Below, in pieces: positions 33,192 through 43,500 of a stretch of DNA of 64,000 bases. The translations under genes were made by a program, and so were the position numbers. Source of the DNA: Albimonas sp963816545 (GTDB lineage: Bacteria > Pseudomonadota > Alphaproteobacteria > Rhodobacterales > Rhodobacteraceae). The DNA lies in NCBI GenBank assembly GCA_963816545.1, contig CAWFLE010000020.1, positions 124,001-188,000 on the forward strand. The letters are read 5' to 3'. The notes beneath the pieces are model-generated. The model did no database searches, was not told the DNA's origin, and was given only the letters and a program-made list of their open reading frames with translations. How positions within the stretch are numbered: position 1 is the stretch's first letter; each line of letters opens with the position of its first letter.

Positions 33192-34309
33192 GCCGCCCGT
33201 CCGCCCCAGGGGCCGTTCGCCCGCTGCGCCGCCGGCCCGCCCCGCGCCTGATCGAGCATCATCAGCTCATGCGCGTTCTCCGCGCTCACATAGCCCAGCA
33301 GCGCGCCGTCCGCGTCGCGCACCAGCACCGCCCGCGCGGGATGCGCATGCAGCCGCGGCAGCACCTCCGACAGCGGCGCCTGCGGGGGGAAGCTCTCCAG
33401 CTCCCGCTCCATGAATTCGAGCACCCGGGTCTGCGGCCCGCTCCGCCCCATGGCCGCGATCAGGCCCTTGCGCGTGACCATCCCCGGCACGTCTCCGGCC
33501 GCATCCACCACCGGAAATTCCTGCTGGGTGGTGAGCAGCAGCAGCTCCCCCGCCCGCTCGGCGGTATCCTCGGGCCGCAAGGTCTCGAACCTGCGGATCA
33601 TCGCGTCCTCGGTCCGGTGGGCGCCCGCCGCCGCCCGCTCGGTCTCGTAGCGCGCCTCGCCCTCGCCCACGAAGAAGATGAACGCCGCGACCAGCGCGAG
33701 GAACGGGTTGTAGAGCAGCCCCAGCACCGCCAGCCCGATGGCGAACACCTGCCCCACCCGCGCGGCCACGACCGTCGCCCGCGCCCGCGGCAGGCGCATC
33801 GCCAGCACCGCCCGCAGCATCCGCCCCCCGTCCAGCGGGAAGGCCGGGATCAGGTTGAACAGCACCAGCATGACGTTCACGGCCGCAAGCCGCCCCGCCA
33901 GCGACATCGTCGCCGCCTGCACGTCCCCCATCTGCGTGAGATCGAACCGCGCGCCCAGCAGCGCGTAAAGCGCCCCCGCGATCACCACGTTCACCAAAGG
34001 CCCGGCGATGGCGACGATCAGCTCCTCGCGGGGCCGCTCCGGCATCCGCTCCAGGCTCGCCACGCCTCCGATAGGCAGCAGCGTGATGTCCGGCGTCCTG
34101 ATCCCGTAGCGGCGGGCGGCGAAGACATGCCCGAACTCGTGCAGCGTCACGCACAGGAACACCAGCGCCACGAACAGCACCGCGTCCACCGCGGCCCCCG
34201 CCCCCTGCGGCCAGGCGGCGGCCCCCGCCCAGATCAGCAGCAGGAAGAAGGTGAAGTGGATGCGGAGCGAGGTGCCCGCGATCTCGGCGATCTTCAGCGA
34301 CCAGGACAA
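33188..34309 (-). CDS. Site-2-type membrane metalloprotease with CBS domains (M50)
   Basis: An intramembrane zinc protease of about 373 residues. It has zinc motif His-Glu-x-x-His in CVTLHEFGHVFAARRYGI, the LDGG motif NLIPAFPLDGGRML, and hydrophobic spans. The C-terminal half carries two CBS repeats (AMIRRFETLRPEDTAERAGE; REELESFPPQAPLSEVLPRL-like). The soluble part may sense adenosyl ligands. Start choice: an ATG exists at 34339, but GGAGGG lies seven bases before a TTG at 34309 that gives the family-like MSWSLKIAEIAGTSLRIHFT, so I prefer TTG. Its role (signal proteolysis or stress response) is not shown. It is tail-to-tail with mrpG. Confidence 0.88.
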   Translation of the reverse strand: MSWSLKIAEIAGTSLRIHFTFFLLLIWAGAAAWPQGAGAAVDAVLFVALVFLCVTLHEFGHVFAARRYGIRTPDITLLPIGGVASLERMPERPREELIVAIAGPLVNVVIAGALYALLGARFDLTQMGDVQAATMSLAGRLAAVNVMLVLFNLIPAFPLDGGRMLRAVLAMRLPRARATVVAARVGQVFAIGLAVLGLLYNPFLALVAAFIFFVGEGEARYETERAAAGAHRTEDAMIRRFETLRPEDTAERAGELLLLTTQQEFPVVDAAGDVPGMVTRKGLIAAMGRSGPQTRVLEFMERELESFPPQAPLSEVLPRLHAHPARAVLVRDADGALLGYVSAENAHELMMLDQARGGPAAQRANGPWGGRAA

Positions 34310-34585
34310 GGCGAACCCTCCGTTCAGCGCCGCCTGCATATAGGCGAGCCGCCGCCGCGCGGGAGCGGGCGCGACCTCACGCCATAGCCTCCGGAACGCC
34401 CCCCGCCGCGCCGCACCCCCCCCCCGACGCAGGCGCCGCGTCGAGCGTCCCACCGCTGGCGACCGTCCGGCCCGCGGCGCTTTCGCAGGCGGTTGCGGTC
34501 TGGCGACGGCCGCCACCGGCGGACCATCGGCAACGCGCCGCGGGCGGAGCGGGAGCCGCAGGCGGGACCTCGTCGCGGCGCCGCC

Positions 34586-35347
34586 TTACGCCCCGGACCA
34601 GCGCCCCTCGCGGCTCCACCGCTCCAGCCGCCGCGCCAGCACCCCGAACCCCGCGTAAAGCGCCACCGCCCCCAGCGCCAGCACGAACAGCGCCGCGAAC
34701 ATCAGGTCCGTCTTCGCCCGCCCGTTCGCCAGCAGCATCAGATACCCCAACCCGCGCGAGGCCCCCACCCACTCCCCGATCACCGCCCCGATGGGCGCGT
34801 AGACCGACGCCAGCCTCAGCCCCGAGGCGAGATCCGGCAGCGCCGCCGGAACCCGGATCCGCCACAGCGTCGCCCCCGTCCCCGCCCCCATCACCTGCGC
34901 GAGATCCAGAAGCTGCGGGTCCGTCCGCCTCAGCCCGTCGAAGAAGGCCGAGGTCACGGGGAAGTAGATGATGAGCACCGTCATCAGGATCTTGGACCCG
35001 ATCCCGTAGCCCATCCACAGCGTCAGGATCGGCGCCAGCGCGAACACCGGCACCGCCTGGCTGAACACCAGCGCCGGCAGCACCACCCGCCGCGCGGCGG
35101 GCGACAACGTCAGCTGGATCGCCGTCGCCGCCCCCAGCCCCGCGCCCAGCGCCAGCCCCGCCAGCACCTCCACCAGCGTGATGATCCCATGCTCGGCGAT
35201 CAGCGCGCGGCTCGTCCACATCGCCTCCGCCACCCGCGCGGGCGAGGGCAGGATGAACGGCGGCGCGCCGGTGGCCCACACCACCCCCTGCCAGATCGCC
35301 AGCAGCGCGAGCGCCGCGATCACGGCCCCTCCCGCGCCCTCCCTCAT
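34586..35347 (-). CDS. thiX: ABC transporter permease, thiamin precursor type (ThiX)
   Basis: A 253-residue permease with six membrane spans and the EAA-like loop MGAGTGATLWRIRVPAALPD. It is of the taurine/nitrate/HMP (SsuC-like) class, with FILPSPARVAEAMW near its start. It is the third gene of the minus-strand thiY-thiZ-thiX operon under a TPP riboswitch, which assigns the substrate as a thiamin pyrimidine precursor, probably formylaminopyrimidine. The start at 35347 overlaps the ATPase stop by four bases. The stretch after it to 34340 holds no gene. Confidence 0.9.
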   Translation of the reverse strand: MREGAGGAVIAALALLAIWQGVVWATGAPPFILPSPARVAEAMWTSRALIAEHGIITLVEVLAGLALGAGLGAATAIQLTLSPAARRVVLPALVFSQAVPVFALAPILTLWMGYGIGSKILMTVLIIYFPVTSAFFDGLRRTDPQLLDLAQVMGAGTGATLWRIRVPAALPDLASGLRLASVYAPIGAVIGEWVGASRGLGYLMLLANGRAKTDLMFAALFVLALGAVALYAGFGVLARRLERWSREGRWSGA

Positions 35348-36063
35348 TCCCGCAGCAGCCGCGTCAGCCGCGCCTGCCCCTCCAGCGTCCCGGCGCCCAC
35401 CGCATCCCGGATCGGGGCGCCCTCGGGCGGCTCCACCTCCCGCACGCCTGCTTCCGTCATCACCACGATCCCGTGCCCCAGCCGCGCCGCCTCATGCGCG
35501 TCATGGGTCACCAGCAGCACCGTCCGCCCCTCCAGCGCCCGGAAGGCCAGCTCCTGCATCTCGGCCCGCGTGCGCACGTCGAGCGCCCCGAACGGCTCGT
35601 CCAGCAGCGCGACGGCGCGGTCCTCCATCAGCAGCCGCGCCAGCGCCACCCGCTGGCGCATGCCCCCCGACAGCTCCCGCGGGGTCTTGCCCGCGTGCTC
35701 GCCCAGCCCCACCGCCTCGATCAACCGCGCGGCCCGCGCCCGGTCCGGCCGTTCCCGCCGCAGGCGCGCGCCCAGCATCACGTTCTCCGTGACGTCGAGC
35801 CACGGGAGCAGCAGGTCCGACTGCGCCATCCACGCCGCCCGCCCCTCCAATGGCCGCCCGTCGGCGTCCCCCGCCCGCCCCCGGAACTCCGCCCGCGCCT
35901 CCAGCCCCGCCAGCAGCCGCAGCACCGTGGACTTGCCCACGCCCGAGGGTCCCAGCAGGCAGGTCCACCGCCCCGCCGGGACCTCCAGGTCCAGCCCCTC
36001 GAACAGCCACGCCCCGCCGAAGCGGAGCGAGCCCGTCACCCGCAGGGCCGGCACGCCGCTCAC
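35344..36063 (-). CDS. thiZ: ABC transporter ATP-binding protein, thiamin precursor type (ThiZ)
   Basis: A 239-residue ABC ATPase. Walker A is LLGPSGVGKST, the Q loop is in AAWMAQSDLLLPWL, the signature is ELSGGMRQRVALAR, Walker B is RAVALLDEPFGALD, and the switch His is in LLVTHDAHEA. The best start is the GTG at 36063, whose GTGA overlaps the thiY stop; the longer frame is a shadow. Operon and riboswitch point to uptake of a thiamin precursor. The ATPase drives ThiX and receives substrate from ThiY. Confidence 0.9.
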   Translation of the reverse strand: MSGVPALRVTGSLRFGGAWLFEGLDLEVPAGRWTCLLGPSGVGKSTVLRLLAGLEARAEFRGRAGDADGRPLEGRAAWMAQSDLLLPWLDVTENVMLGARLRRERPDRARAARLIEAVGLGEHAGKTPRELSGGMRQRVALARLLMEDRAVALLDEPFGALDVRTRAEMQELAFRALEGRTVLLVTHDAHEAARLGHGIVVMTEAGVREVEPPEGAPIRDAVGAGTLEGQARLTRLLRE

Positions 36064-36995
36064 TCCGCGGTCACGTCCACGATCAGGCGCTCCACCGGCA
36101 GCGCCTGATCGACCAGCCCCTGCTCCACCAGCCACGCCTCGAATTCCCGCCACCGCCCGGCCGAAACCGCCGCCGGCCGCATCGCGAAGCGCGGATAGGT
36201 GTCGAACCAGGCCTTCTCGTTCAACTCGTCCGCCAGCTCCGAAGACGTGGCCGCGAACCGCTCCCAGCTCTCCCGCGGGTGGTTCACGATGTACTGCGTC
36301 GCCCGCTCGGTCGCCCCGAGGAAGCGGGCGATGACCTCCCGGTCCATCGTCTCCGGGTTCGCCATGTAGACCAGCTCGTCATAGGGCGGCATCCCCTCCT
36401 CCTCGAGGTAGAAGCACTTCCCCGGCCGCCCCTCGATCTCCATCTGGTTCAGCTCGAAATTCCGGTAGGCGCCGATCACCGCATCCACCTGCCCCGACAT
36501 CAACGAGGGCGCGAGCGACCAGTTCACGTTCACCAGCTCCACGTCCGAAAGCCCGAGCCCCGCCTTCGCCAGCACCGCCGTCAGCAGCGCCTCCTCGACA
36601 CCCGCAACGGAATACCCGATCCGCTTGCCCTTCAGGTCCGCCACCGTCTCCACCGGCCCGTCCTCCAGCACCAGCAGGCAGTTGAGCGGCGTCGCCACCA
36701 GCGTCCCCACCCGGACCAGCGGCAGCCCCTCATGCACCTGAAGATGAAGCTGCGGCTGATAGCCGACGCCGATGTCGGCCCGGCCCGCGGCCGCCATCTT
36801 CGGCGGATCGGACGGGTCGGCGGGGGCGATCACCTCCACCTCCAGCCCGGCCTCGGCGAAGTAGCCCAGCTCCTGCGCCAGCACGATCGGCCCGTGGTCG
36901 GGGTTCACGAACCAGTCGAGCACGACCGTCATGCGGTCCTGCGCGGCGGCGGGGGCGGCCGCCAGCAGGGCGACGATCAGAAGGGGGAGTTTCAT
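36060..36995 (-). CDS. thiY: Thiamin-pyrimidine substrate-binding protein (ThiY, NMT1/THI5-like)
   Basis: A 311-residue periplasmic binding protein. The signal peptide is MKLPLLIVALLAAAPAAAQ. The mature part shows VVLDWFVNPDHGPIVLAQEL, GRADIGVGYQPQLHLQVHEG and the NMT1/THI5-like aromatic residues of the pyrimidine site. ThiY proteins bind N-formyl-4-amino-5-aminomethyl-2-methylpyrimidine; the end product of salvage is HMP, which TenA also makes. The TPP riboswitch 90 bases upstream confirms a thiamin role. It starts the operon. Confidence 0.92.
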   Translation of the reverse strand: MKLPLLIVALLAAAPAAAQDRMTVVLDWFVNPDHGPIVLAQELGYFAEAGLEVEVIAPADPSDPPKMAAAGRADIGVGYQPQLHLQVHEGLPLVRVGTLVATPLNCLLVLEDGPVETVADLKGKRIGYSVAGVEEALLTAVLAKAGLGLSDVELVNVNWSLAPSLMSGQVDAVIGAYRNFELNQMEIEGRPGKCFYLEEEGMPPYDELVYMANPETMDREVIARFLGATERATQYIVNHPRESWERFAATSSELADELNEKAWFDTYPRFAMRPAAVSAGRWREFEAWLVEQGLVDQALPVERLIVDVTAE

Positions 36996-37085
36996 ATGCG
37001 CGGGCCTCTCGCTTCGCCGCGCTCCGCGGCGGGTTGGCAGGCCGGGCGCTGACGGAGGACGAGAATGCGCCGGAGGCCGGCGCGA

Positions 37086-37168
37086 TCCGTTCCCTTCGCC
37101 GGCATGACCCGGATCAGGTTCGACGGGTCGGCTCTGAACCTCTCAGCCCCTGCGGGCCCCCCGACGGA
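37086..37168 (-). promoter_or_regulatory. TPP riboswitch upstream of thiY
   Basis: On the minus strand: GGGGCTGAGAGGTTCAGAG, then CCGACCCGTCGAACCTGATC and CATGCCGGCGAAGGGA, which are both invariant THI-box segments. The outer ends TCCGT and ACGGA pair as P1. It shares a long identical stretch with the riboswitch at 8573-8655 across ACCTGATCCGG. It should repress the thiYZX transporter when TPP is plentiful. Confidence 0.95.
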
Positions 37169-37201
37169 AGGCCCGCAGCTAACGACCGCGCGCGGCCCCT
37201 G

Positions 37202-37420
37202 TCAACTCGCCGCCGCCCAGGGCCAGGCGATCAGCACCACCCCGATCCACGCAAGCAGCAGGATGATGACCGCGATCGCGATGGCGAGCCCGCTCGGCGC
37301 ATAGCGCCAGCGGCTGTCCTTGCGCCACAGCTCCCGAGAGCGCGTATGCGGCCAGCCGGGCAGCGTCACCGCCGCCACGAACAGCAGGAACAGCAGGACC
37401 CAGAACAGAAGTTCGCCCAT
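37202..37420 (-). CDS. Small membrane protein, DUF3309-like
   Basis: A 72-residue protein with two hydrophobic segments: LLFWVLLFLLFVAAVTLPGW at the start and GLAIAIAVIILLLAWIGVVL near the end. The middle, LPGWPHTRSRELWRKDSRWR, then YAPSG, is similar to DUF3309 (PTWPHSRxWGYxPSG), a small membrane family of unknown function. The frame is short but has a plausible ATG and GGAGG-like site upstream. It lies between the thi transport leader and the enoyl-CoA hydratase gene. Confidence 0.65.
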   Translation of the reverse strand: MGELLFWVLLFLLFVAAVTLPGWPHTRSRELWRKDSRWRYAPSGLAIAIAVIILLLAWIGVVLIAWPWAAAS

Positions 37421-37465
37421 CGGCTCGCCCCTCCTTGAAGTTGAAAAGGATCAACGCCCCGCGAA

Positions 37466-37484
37466 GGGGCGCGGTTCGCGCCCC
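37466..37484 (-). terminator. GC-rich hairpin after the enoyl-CoA hydratase gene
   Basis: The arms GGGGCGCG (37466-37473) and CGCGCCCC (37477-37484) enclose a three-base loop, with a second overlapping GCCCC/GGGGC pair beside it. It lies in the 129-base gap after the hydratase gene. No T tract is visible, so termination is only inferred. Confidence 0.4.
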
Positions 37485-37549
37485 TTCCCCGGAGGGGCGC
37501 GCGAAGGCGCGCTCCGACATGAAGTCCCGGCCGCGTCAGCGGCCTCCGC

Positions 37550-38344
37550 TCAGGCGCCCCGGAACGCCGGCTTGCGCTTCTCGACGAAGGCCGCCGCGGC
37601 CTCCTTGTGATCCGCGGTGAGCGAACACTCCGAATGATGCCGCGCCTCCTGATCGAAGCAGGCGCCCAAAGACCCCCCCGCCTCCGCCAGCGCGAGGTTC
37701 TTCTTGATTTTCCCGAGCGTCACCGTCGGACCAGCCGCCAGCGACGCGGCCATCTCCACCGCCTCGTCCATGACCCGCGCGGGGTCAACCGCCCGCGTGA
37801 CCAGCCCGATCCGCTCCGCCTCCTCGCCGCTCAGCACCGGCGACAGCAGGTAGAGCTCCCGCGCCTTGGCGGATCCGAGGATCTGGCTGAGGAAATACGT
37901 CCCCCCGTAATCCCCCGACAGCCCCACCTTCGCGAACGCCGTGGTCAGCTTCGCGTCCTTCGCCGCCACCCGGAAATCGCAGGCCAGCGCCAGCGACAGC
38001 CCCGCGCCCGCCGCCGCGCCCTCGATGGCCGCGATGGTCGGCTTCGGCATCTCATGGAGATACCTCGAGGCGTTCATCCGATCCCGCAGGTTGTGGATCC
38101 GCTCCCCCTGAGACAGATCCCGCCCCGACCCCTCGTTCATCGCCTTCACGTCGCCGCCCACGCAGAAGGTCCCGCCTGCGCCGGTCAGCAGCACCGCCCG
38201 CACGTTGGGGTCCTCCGCCGCCCGGGCGGTCGCGTCCCGAAGCGCGAGCGTCAGCTCGGGGTTCATCGCGTTCCGGCGCTCGGGCCGGTTCATGGTCAGG
38301 ATCAGCAGGCCGTCCCGCATCTCTTCCAGCAGCGCATCGCTCAT
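37550..38344 (-). CDS. Enoyl-CoA hydratase/isomerase family protein
   Basis: A crotonase-fold protein of 264 residues. It has TMNRPERRNAMN, VLLTGAGGTFCVGGDVKAMN forming the oxyanion hole area, and AIEGAAAGAGLSLALACDFR. The acid pair of typical hydratases is partly changed (GLSGDYGGTYFLSQILG), so isomerase or hydratase cannot be decided. It is downstream of the CoA-synthetase and carboxylase genes on the same strand, suggesting acyl-CoA catabolism, for example of a branched or dicarboxylic acid. It ends FVEKRKPAFRGA, a common family C-terminus. Confidence 0.88.
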   Translation of the reverse strand: MSDALLEEMRDGLLILTMNRPERRNAMNPELTLALRDATARAAEDPNVRAVLLTGAGGTFCVGGDVKAMNEGSGRDLSQGERIHNLRDRMNASRYLHEMPKPTIAAIEGAAAGAGLSLALACDFRVAAKDAKLTTAFAKVGLSGDYGGTYFLSQILGSAKARELYLLSPVLSGEEAERIGLVTRAVDPARVMDEAVEMAASLAAGPTVTLGKIKKNLALAEAGGSLGACFDQEARHHSECSLTADHKEAAAAFVEKRKPAFRGA

Positions 38345-38437
38345 CTCTTTCTCCTCCCTGTCGCCGGGCTCGCCGTCCGGCGCGATCCAGCATCCGCCCG
38401 GCCCTCGCGGCCCGGGCCTCCATTCCGACTTCGGCCC

Positions 38438-40525
38438 TCAGGCCAGCACGATCAGCGCGTCCGCCGCGGCCGTCCGCCCCGGCGCCGCGATCAGCGGATT
38501 GACGTCCAGCTCCGCCATCCACCCCTTCGCATCCGCCAGAAGCTCCGAGGCGCGCACCACCGCCTCCGCCACAGCCTCCTTGTCGGACGCCTCGGCGCCC
38601 GCGGAACCCGTCCAGCAGCTTCCGCACCTTCAGCCCCTCCACCATCCGCCGCGCCTCGGCCATCCCCACCGGCGCCAGCGCCAGCTTCAGGTCCTGGAAC
38701 ACCTCCGCGTTCACGCCGCCCGCGCCCACCGACACCACCGGCCCGAACACCGGATGCACGAAACCGCCGACGATGATCTCCACCCCCGGCGGCAGCATCT
38801 CCTGCACCAGCACCGCCTCGAACTCCGGCGCATGGGCCCGCGTCACCGCCTCCAGCGCCGCGAACGCCTCCCGCACCTCGGCCTCCGAGGTCAGCCCCAG
38901 CCGGACCCCCCCCACCTCGGTCTTGTGCGCGATATGCGGAGAGCTGACCTTCATCGCCACGCGCCCCATTCCGCGCGCCGCCTCCCACGCCTCGTCCGCC
39001 GTGCGCGCCAGAACCTCGCCGGTCACCGGAAGCCCGTAATCCGCCAGCACGCGCTTGGCGCCGGCCTCGTCCAGCGCCCACGACGGCCGCTCCACATGCC
39101 GAGGCTCCGACAACCGCGCCGCCGGCTCATCCACCTGCCCGCGCCCAAGGAACGCCGCGAACGCCTCCATGCACTGCCGCATGGACTGGAACAGGGCCAA
39201 CCGCCTGGACTGCTCGGCCAGCACCGCCGCCGGCGCCTCCCCCCATTCCGTCATCCACACCAGCGCCAGCGCCCGGTCGGGATGCTCCTCCGCCACCTGC
39301 GCCAGCAGCCGCGCCCGCCCCTCCGAGCTCTCGGGCACGTAGGTCGGGAAGCTGAACGCCCCGCAGGCGAAGTCCGGGTCGTCCATGAAGGCGTTCACCG
39401 CCTCCACCAGGTTGTTGGGGTTGGCGATGGTCATCGCCGTCAGGTCGCACGGGTTCGCCGGCTGCACGAAATCCGGCATCACCGCCCGAAGCCGCGCCGC
39501 CGTCTCCGCCTTGGGCTGCGGCATCGGCGCCCCCGCCTCCTCCGCCTTGGCGGCGGCAATGACGCAAGCCCCGCCGGACGTGGACAACTGGAACGCCCCG
39601 GGCCCCGAGGGCCGATCCGGCGCCTTGGCGAAGAACGCCGCCATCGGGCACAGGTCCTCGAGGTTCTTCACCGTCACGAACCCCGCCCGGTCCAAAGCGG
39701 CCTGCACCACCTCGTCCGCCGAGGCCATCGCTCCCGTGTGCGACTTCGCCGCCTGCTTGGACCGCTCCCCCGTCGCCGCATTGCACGCGACGATCACCTT
39801 GCCGACCTCCCGCGCGCGCTTCCCAAGCGCCTGCAGCTTCTCCCCGTCGCTCACCCCCTCGAACAGCAACGCCACCGTCCGCGTCGCCTCGTCGTCGAGC
39901 AGGAAGGACACCATGTCCCACACATCAAGATCGGCCGAATTCCCCGCCGCCAGAAGGTGCGAGAACCCCATCCCCCTGCGCGGCGCCTGCAAAAACACGT
40001 CCCGCAAAGCGCCGGACTGGGACACCATCCCCACGCCGCCACGCAACGCCGGCGCCTGGATCGCCTTGGGCGAGAACGTCGCCAGCGCGCGGCTCACGTT
40101 GTTCACATACCCGAGGCAATTCGGCCCCATCACCCGGATGCCCGTCCGCTCCGCGATCTCGGCGATCCGCGCCTGCTGGCGGGCGCCCTCCTCGTCCATC
40201 TCCGCGAAGCCCGAGGCGTAGACCACCGCCCCCCCGACGCCCAGCGCCGCCGCCTCCTCCAGCAGGTCCGCGACCGTGCCCTTGGGCGTGCAAAGCACCA
40301 CGCAGTCCGGGACCTCCGGCACCTCTTTCAAGGACGGATAGCAGGGCTTCCCCCCACCTCCTTCAGCCGCGGGTTCACCGCCGTCACCGTGCCGCGGAAA
40401 TCCGCCAGGTTCTCCACCGTCAGCAGCCCGAAATTGCCCGGCTTGTCCGACGCGCCCACCACGCAGATCGACCTCGGGTCGAACAGCTTGCGAAGCTCCG
40501 CGCCCGTCCTCAGCGTCCTGCCCAT
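38438..40525 (-). CDS. Acyl-CoA synthetase (NDP-forming, acetate-CoA ligase family), two frame breaks
   Basis: A protein of about 695 residues that makes acyl-CoA from acid, CoA and ATP/ADP. The CoA-binding domain (SICVVGASDKPGNFGLLTVE, then TAVNPRLKEVGG) is followed by a succinyl-CoA-synthetase-like domain with the phosphohistidine region (AAKSHTGAMASADEVVQAAL), then an ATP-grasp domain (AMKVSSPHIAHKTEVGGVRL). Two breaks are needed: near 40353 in a C run, where the gene is one base off, and near 38600. Corrected, it ends ELDVNPLIAAPG, then ALIVLA, stop 38438. The start at 40525 has AGGAGG. The substrate acid is unknown. Confidence 0.82.
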
Positions 40526-40548
40526 GCCCGCTCCTCCTGTGTTCTCGT

Positions 40549-43500
40549 TCACCAGGCGTCCACGAAGGGCCGCCGCCGGCCCGCCACCGCCTTGCGCGGC
40601 GGCACGGACGCGAGCCCGCGCAGGATCCACTCCCGCGTCTCCACCGGGTCGATCACCGCGTCGATTTCCAGATGCGAGGCCGAGGACACCGCCTTCCCCT
40701 CCGCATAGAACTGCGCGAGCAGCTTCTCATAGAGCGCCTTCTGCGCCTCCGGGTCCGTCTCCGCCTCCAGCTCCTTGCGGTAGCCGAGCCGCACGGCGCC
40801 CTCCAGCCCCATCCCCCCGAACTCGCCCGTAGGCCAGGAGACGGTGAAGAACGCCTCGTGGAAGCCCGCCGCCCGGTCATCGCCATGGCGCCCAGCCCGT
40901 AGCCCTTGCGCAGCACCACCGCGAAGATCGGCACCGACAGCGACGCCCCGGTGACGAACATCCGGCAGACATGGCGCACCAGCGCCGGTCTTCTCCGCCT
41001 CCGGCCCGACCATGAAGCCGGGCGTGTCGCACAGAGCTGACGATGGGCAGGCCGAACGCATCGCAAAGCTGCATGAACCGCGCTCGCCTTGTCCGCCGCC
41101 GGCCGCGTCGATGGCGCCGCCCAGGTGCTTGGAGTTGTTGGCGATCAGCGCCGAACGGCTTGCCCTCGATGCGGATGAAGGCGGTGACGATCCCCACCCC
41201 GAAGTCCGCGCCGCAGCTCCAGCACCGAGCCCTCGTCCGCCATCACCCGATGACGTCGCGCACCTCATGCACCCGCAGCCGGTTCTCGGGGATCGCGCGG
41301 CGCAGCCAGCGCTGGTCGTCGCAGGCCCACCGGTCCACCGGCCCCTGGAAGTAGCGAGATGTACTTCTTCGCCGCCGCGCAGGCCTCCGCCTCGTCCTTC
41401 ACGCGGATGTCCACCACGCCGTTCTTCGACTGCACGTCGATCGGGCCGATCGCCTCGGGCGCGATACACCCCGAGGCCGCCGCCCTCGATCATCGCCGGC
41501 CCCGCCATGCCGATATTGGCGCTCTCGTCCGCGATGATGACGTCGCAGCAGCCCAGCAGCGCCGCGTTGCCCGCGAAGCAGCGGCCGGAGACGACGCCGA
41601 CCAGCGGCACCTGCCCCGACAGGCGCGCGAAGCTGGAGAAGGTGGTGTTCGCCAGCCCGGCGACGTCGCCGCCTTGGTAGTCGCCGGGCCGCCCGCCGCC
41701 GCCCTCCGCCAGCAGGATCACCGGCAGCTCCCACTCGGCCGCGAGGTCGAACAGCCGGTCCTGCTTCTTGTGGTTGTTGTGGCCCTGCGTCGCCCGCCAG
41801 CACCATGTAATCGTAGACCGCGAAGGCGCAGCGCGCCTGCTCGGGCGCGAACAGGTCGCCGTTGACCGAGCCGATGCCCGTCACGATGCCGTCGCCGGTG
41901 GTGTTGGCGATCAGGTCCTCCAGCGACCGCCGGTGCCGCTGGGCGGCGGGGGCGATCCCGCCATATTCCGTGAACGTGCCCGGATCGCAGAGCTGGCCGA
42001 GGTTCTCCCGCGCCGTCTGATGCCCCCGCTCCCGCCGCTTCCTCACCGCATCGGGCCGGTTCCCGTCCATCCCGGCCGCGATCCGGTCGCGCAGCTCCTG
42101 AAGGTCGGCGCGGATATGGTCGAGGTCCACGTCCTCCTCCGACAGCGCCTCCGCCTCGGCGCCCTCGGCCGGCTCGATGGCGAGGATCGGCTCCCCCTCC
42201 ATCAGCGTGGCCCCCGCCTCCGTCAGCACGGCGCGCACCACGCCCCCCTCGGACGCGGTCACCACATGCTGCATCTTCATGGCCTCCAGCACGGCCACCT
42301 GCGCGCCCGCCGGCACCGTCTCTCCCTCGGCCACCGAGACGGACACCACCGTCGCCTGCATCGGCGCGCAGGCCGCCACCGTCCCCTCCGGAACCTTCGC
42401 CGCCGCACGGCCCGGCCTCGGCCCCGGCGCCTTCCACCGCTTCCGGCCGGAACCCCTCCGCGGCCTCGGCCAGCTCCGCCGCATGGGCCTCGATGAAGCG
42501 CGTGGTCACCCGGTTCTCCCGCACCTCCTCGCGCGCCAGCAGGCGCGCGCAGCCAGGGCGCGTTGGTCTCCAGCCCCTCGATGCGGAACTCCGCCAGCGC
42601 CCGCCCGGCTTTCGCCGCCGCCGCCTCGAAGCCCTCCGGCCGCGCACGACCACCTTCGCCAGCAGGGAATCGAACGCAGCCGACGTCCGGTAGCCCGCAT
42701 ACGCGAACCCGTCCACCCGCACCCCCGGCCCCGAGGGCGGCTCGTAGACCGAGATCGCCCCGCCCGTGGGCCGCGCCTCCCCCTTCGCGTCCATCCGCTC
42801 CATGTTGACCCGGGCCTGCACCGCGAAGCCGCGGGGCGGCCGGCCCCTCGACCCCGAGCGCCGCCAGCCTCGCGCCGCCCGCGATCTCCAGCTGCAGGCG
42901 CACGAGGTCCAGCCCGAACACCTCCTCGGTGACGGTATGCTCCACCTGGATCCGCGGATTGGCCTCGATGAAGAACATCTCGCCCGAGCCCGCATCCATC
43001 AGGAACTCGAACGTCCCGAGGCTGCGGTATGCGCCGCTGCTCGCCAGCTCCAGCGCCCGCCCGCACAGCCGCGCGCTCGGTCCGCCTCCGAGAGCGTCGG
43101 CGAGGGCGCGATCTCCACCACCTTCTGGTTGCGCCGCTGAAGGGTGCATTCCCGCTCGCCCAGATGCACGCAATCCGCGCCGTCGCCCAGCACCTGCACC
43201 TCAAGGTGCCGCGCCTGCGGGCAGGAACCGCTCCACATAGACCGCGCCGTCGCCGAACGCCGCCTTCGCCTCGGACGAGCAGCGCGCCCAGGCCTCCGCC
43301 ACGTCCGCGCGCCGGGTCACGGCCCGCATGCCGCGCCCGCCGCCGCCTGCGACCGCCTTGATCATCATCGCCGCCCCCTCGGGCAGCGCGTCGAAGAACG
43401 TCCAGCGCCTCGGCCTCGCCGGTCTCGTGCGCCGTGCCGGGAATGGTCGGCACGCCCAGCCGCTCCGCCCGCCGCTTGGCCGCCACCTTGTCGCCGAACA

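Noticed and set aside
34423..34436. Long C run upstream of the thiX end as a regulatory tract
   Set aside because: A simple homopolymer in a gene-free gap with no linked motif. It is as likely to be a length error as a signal.
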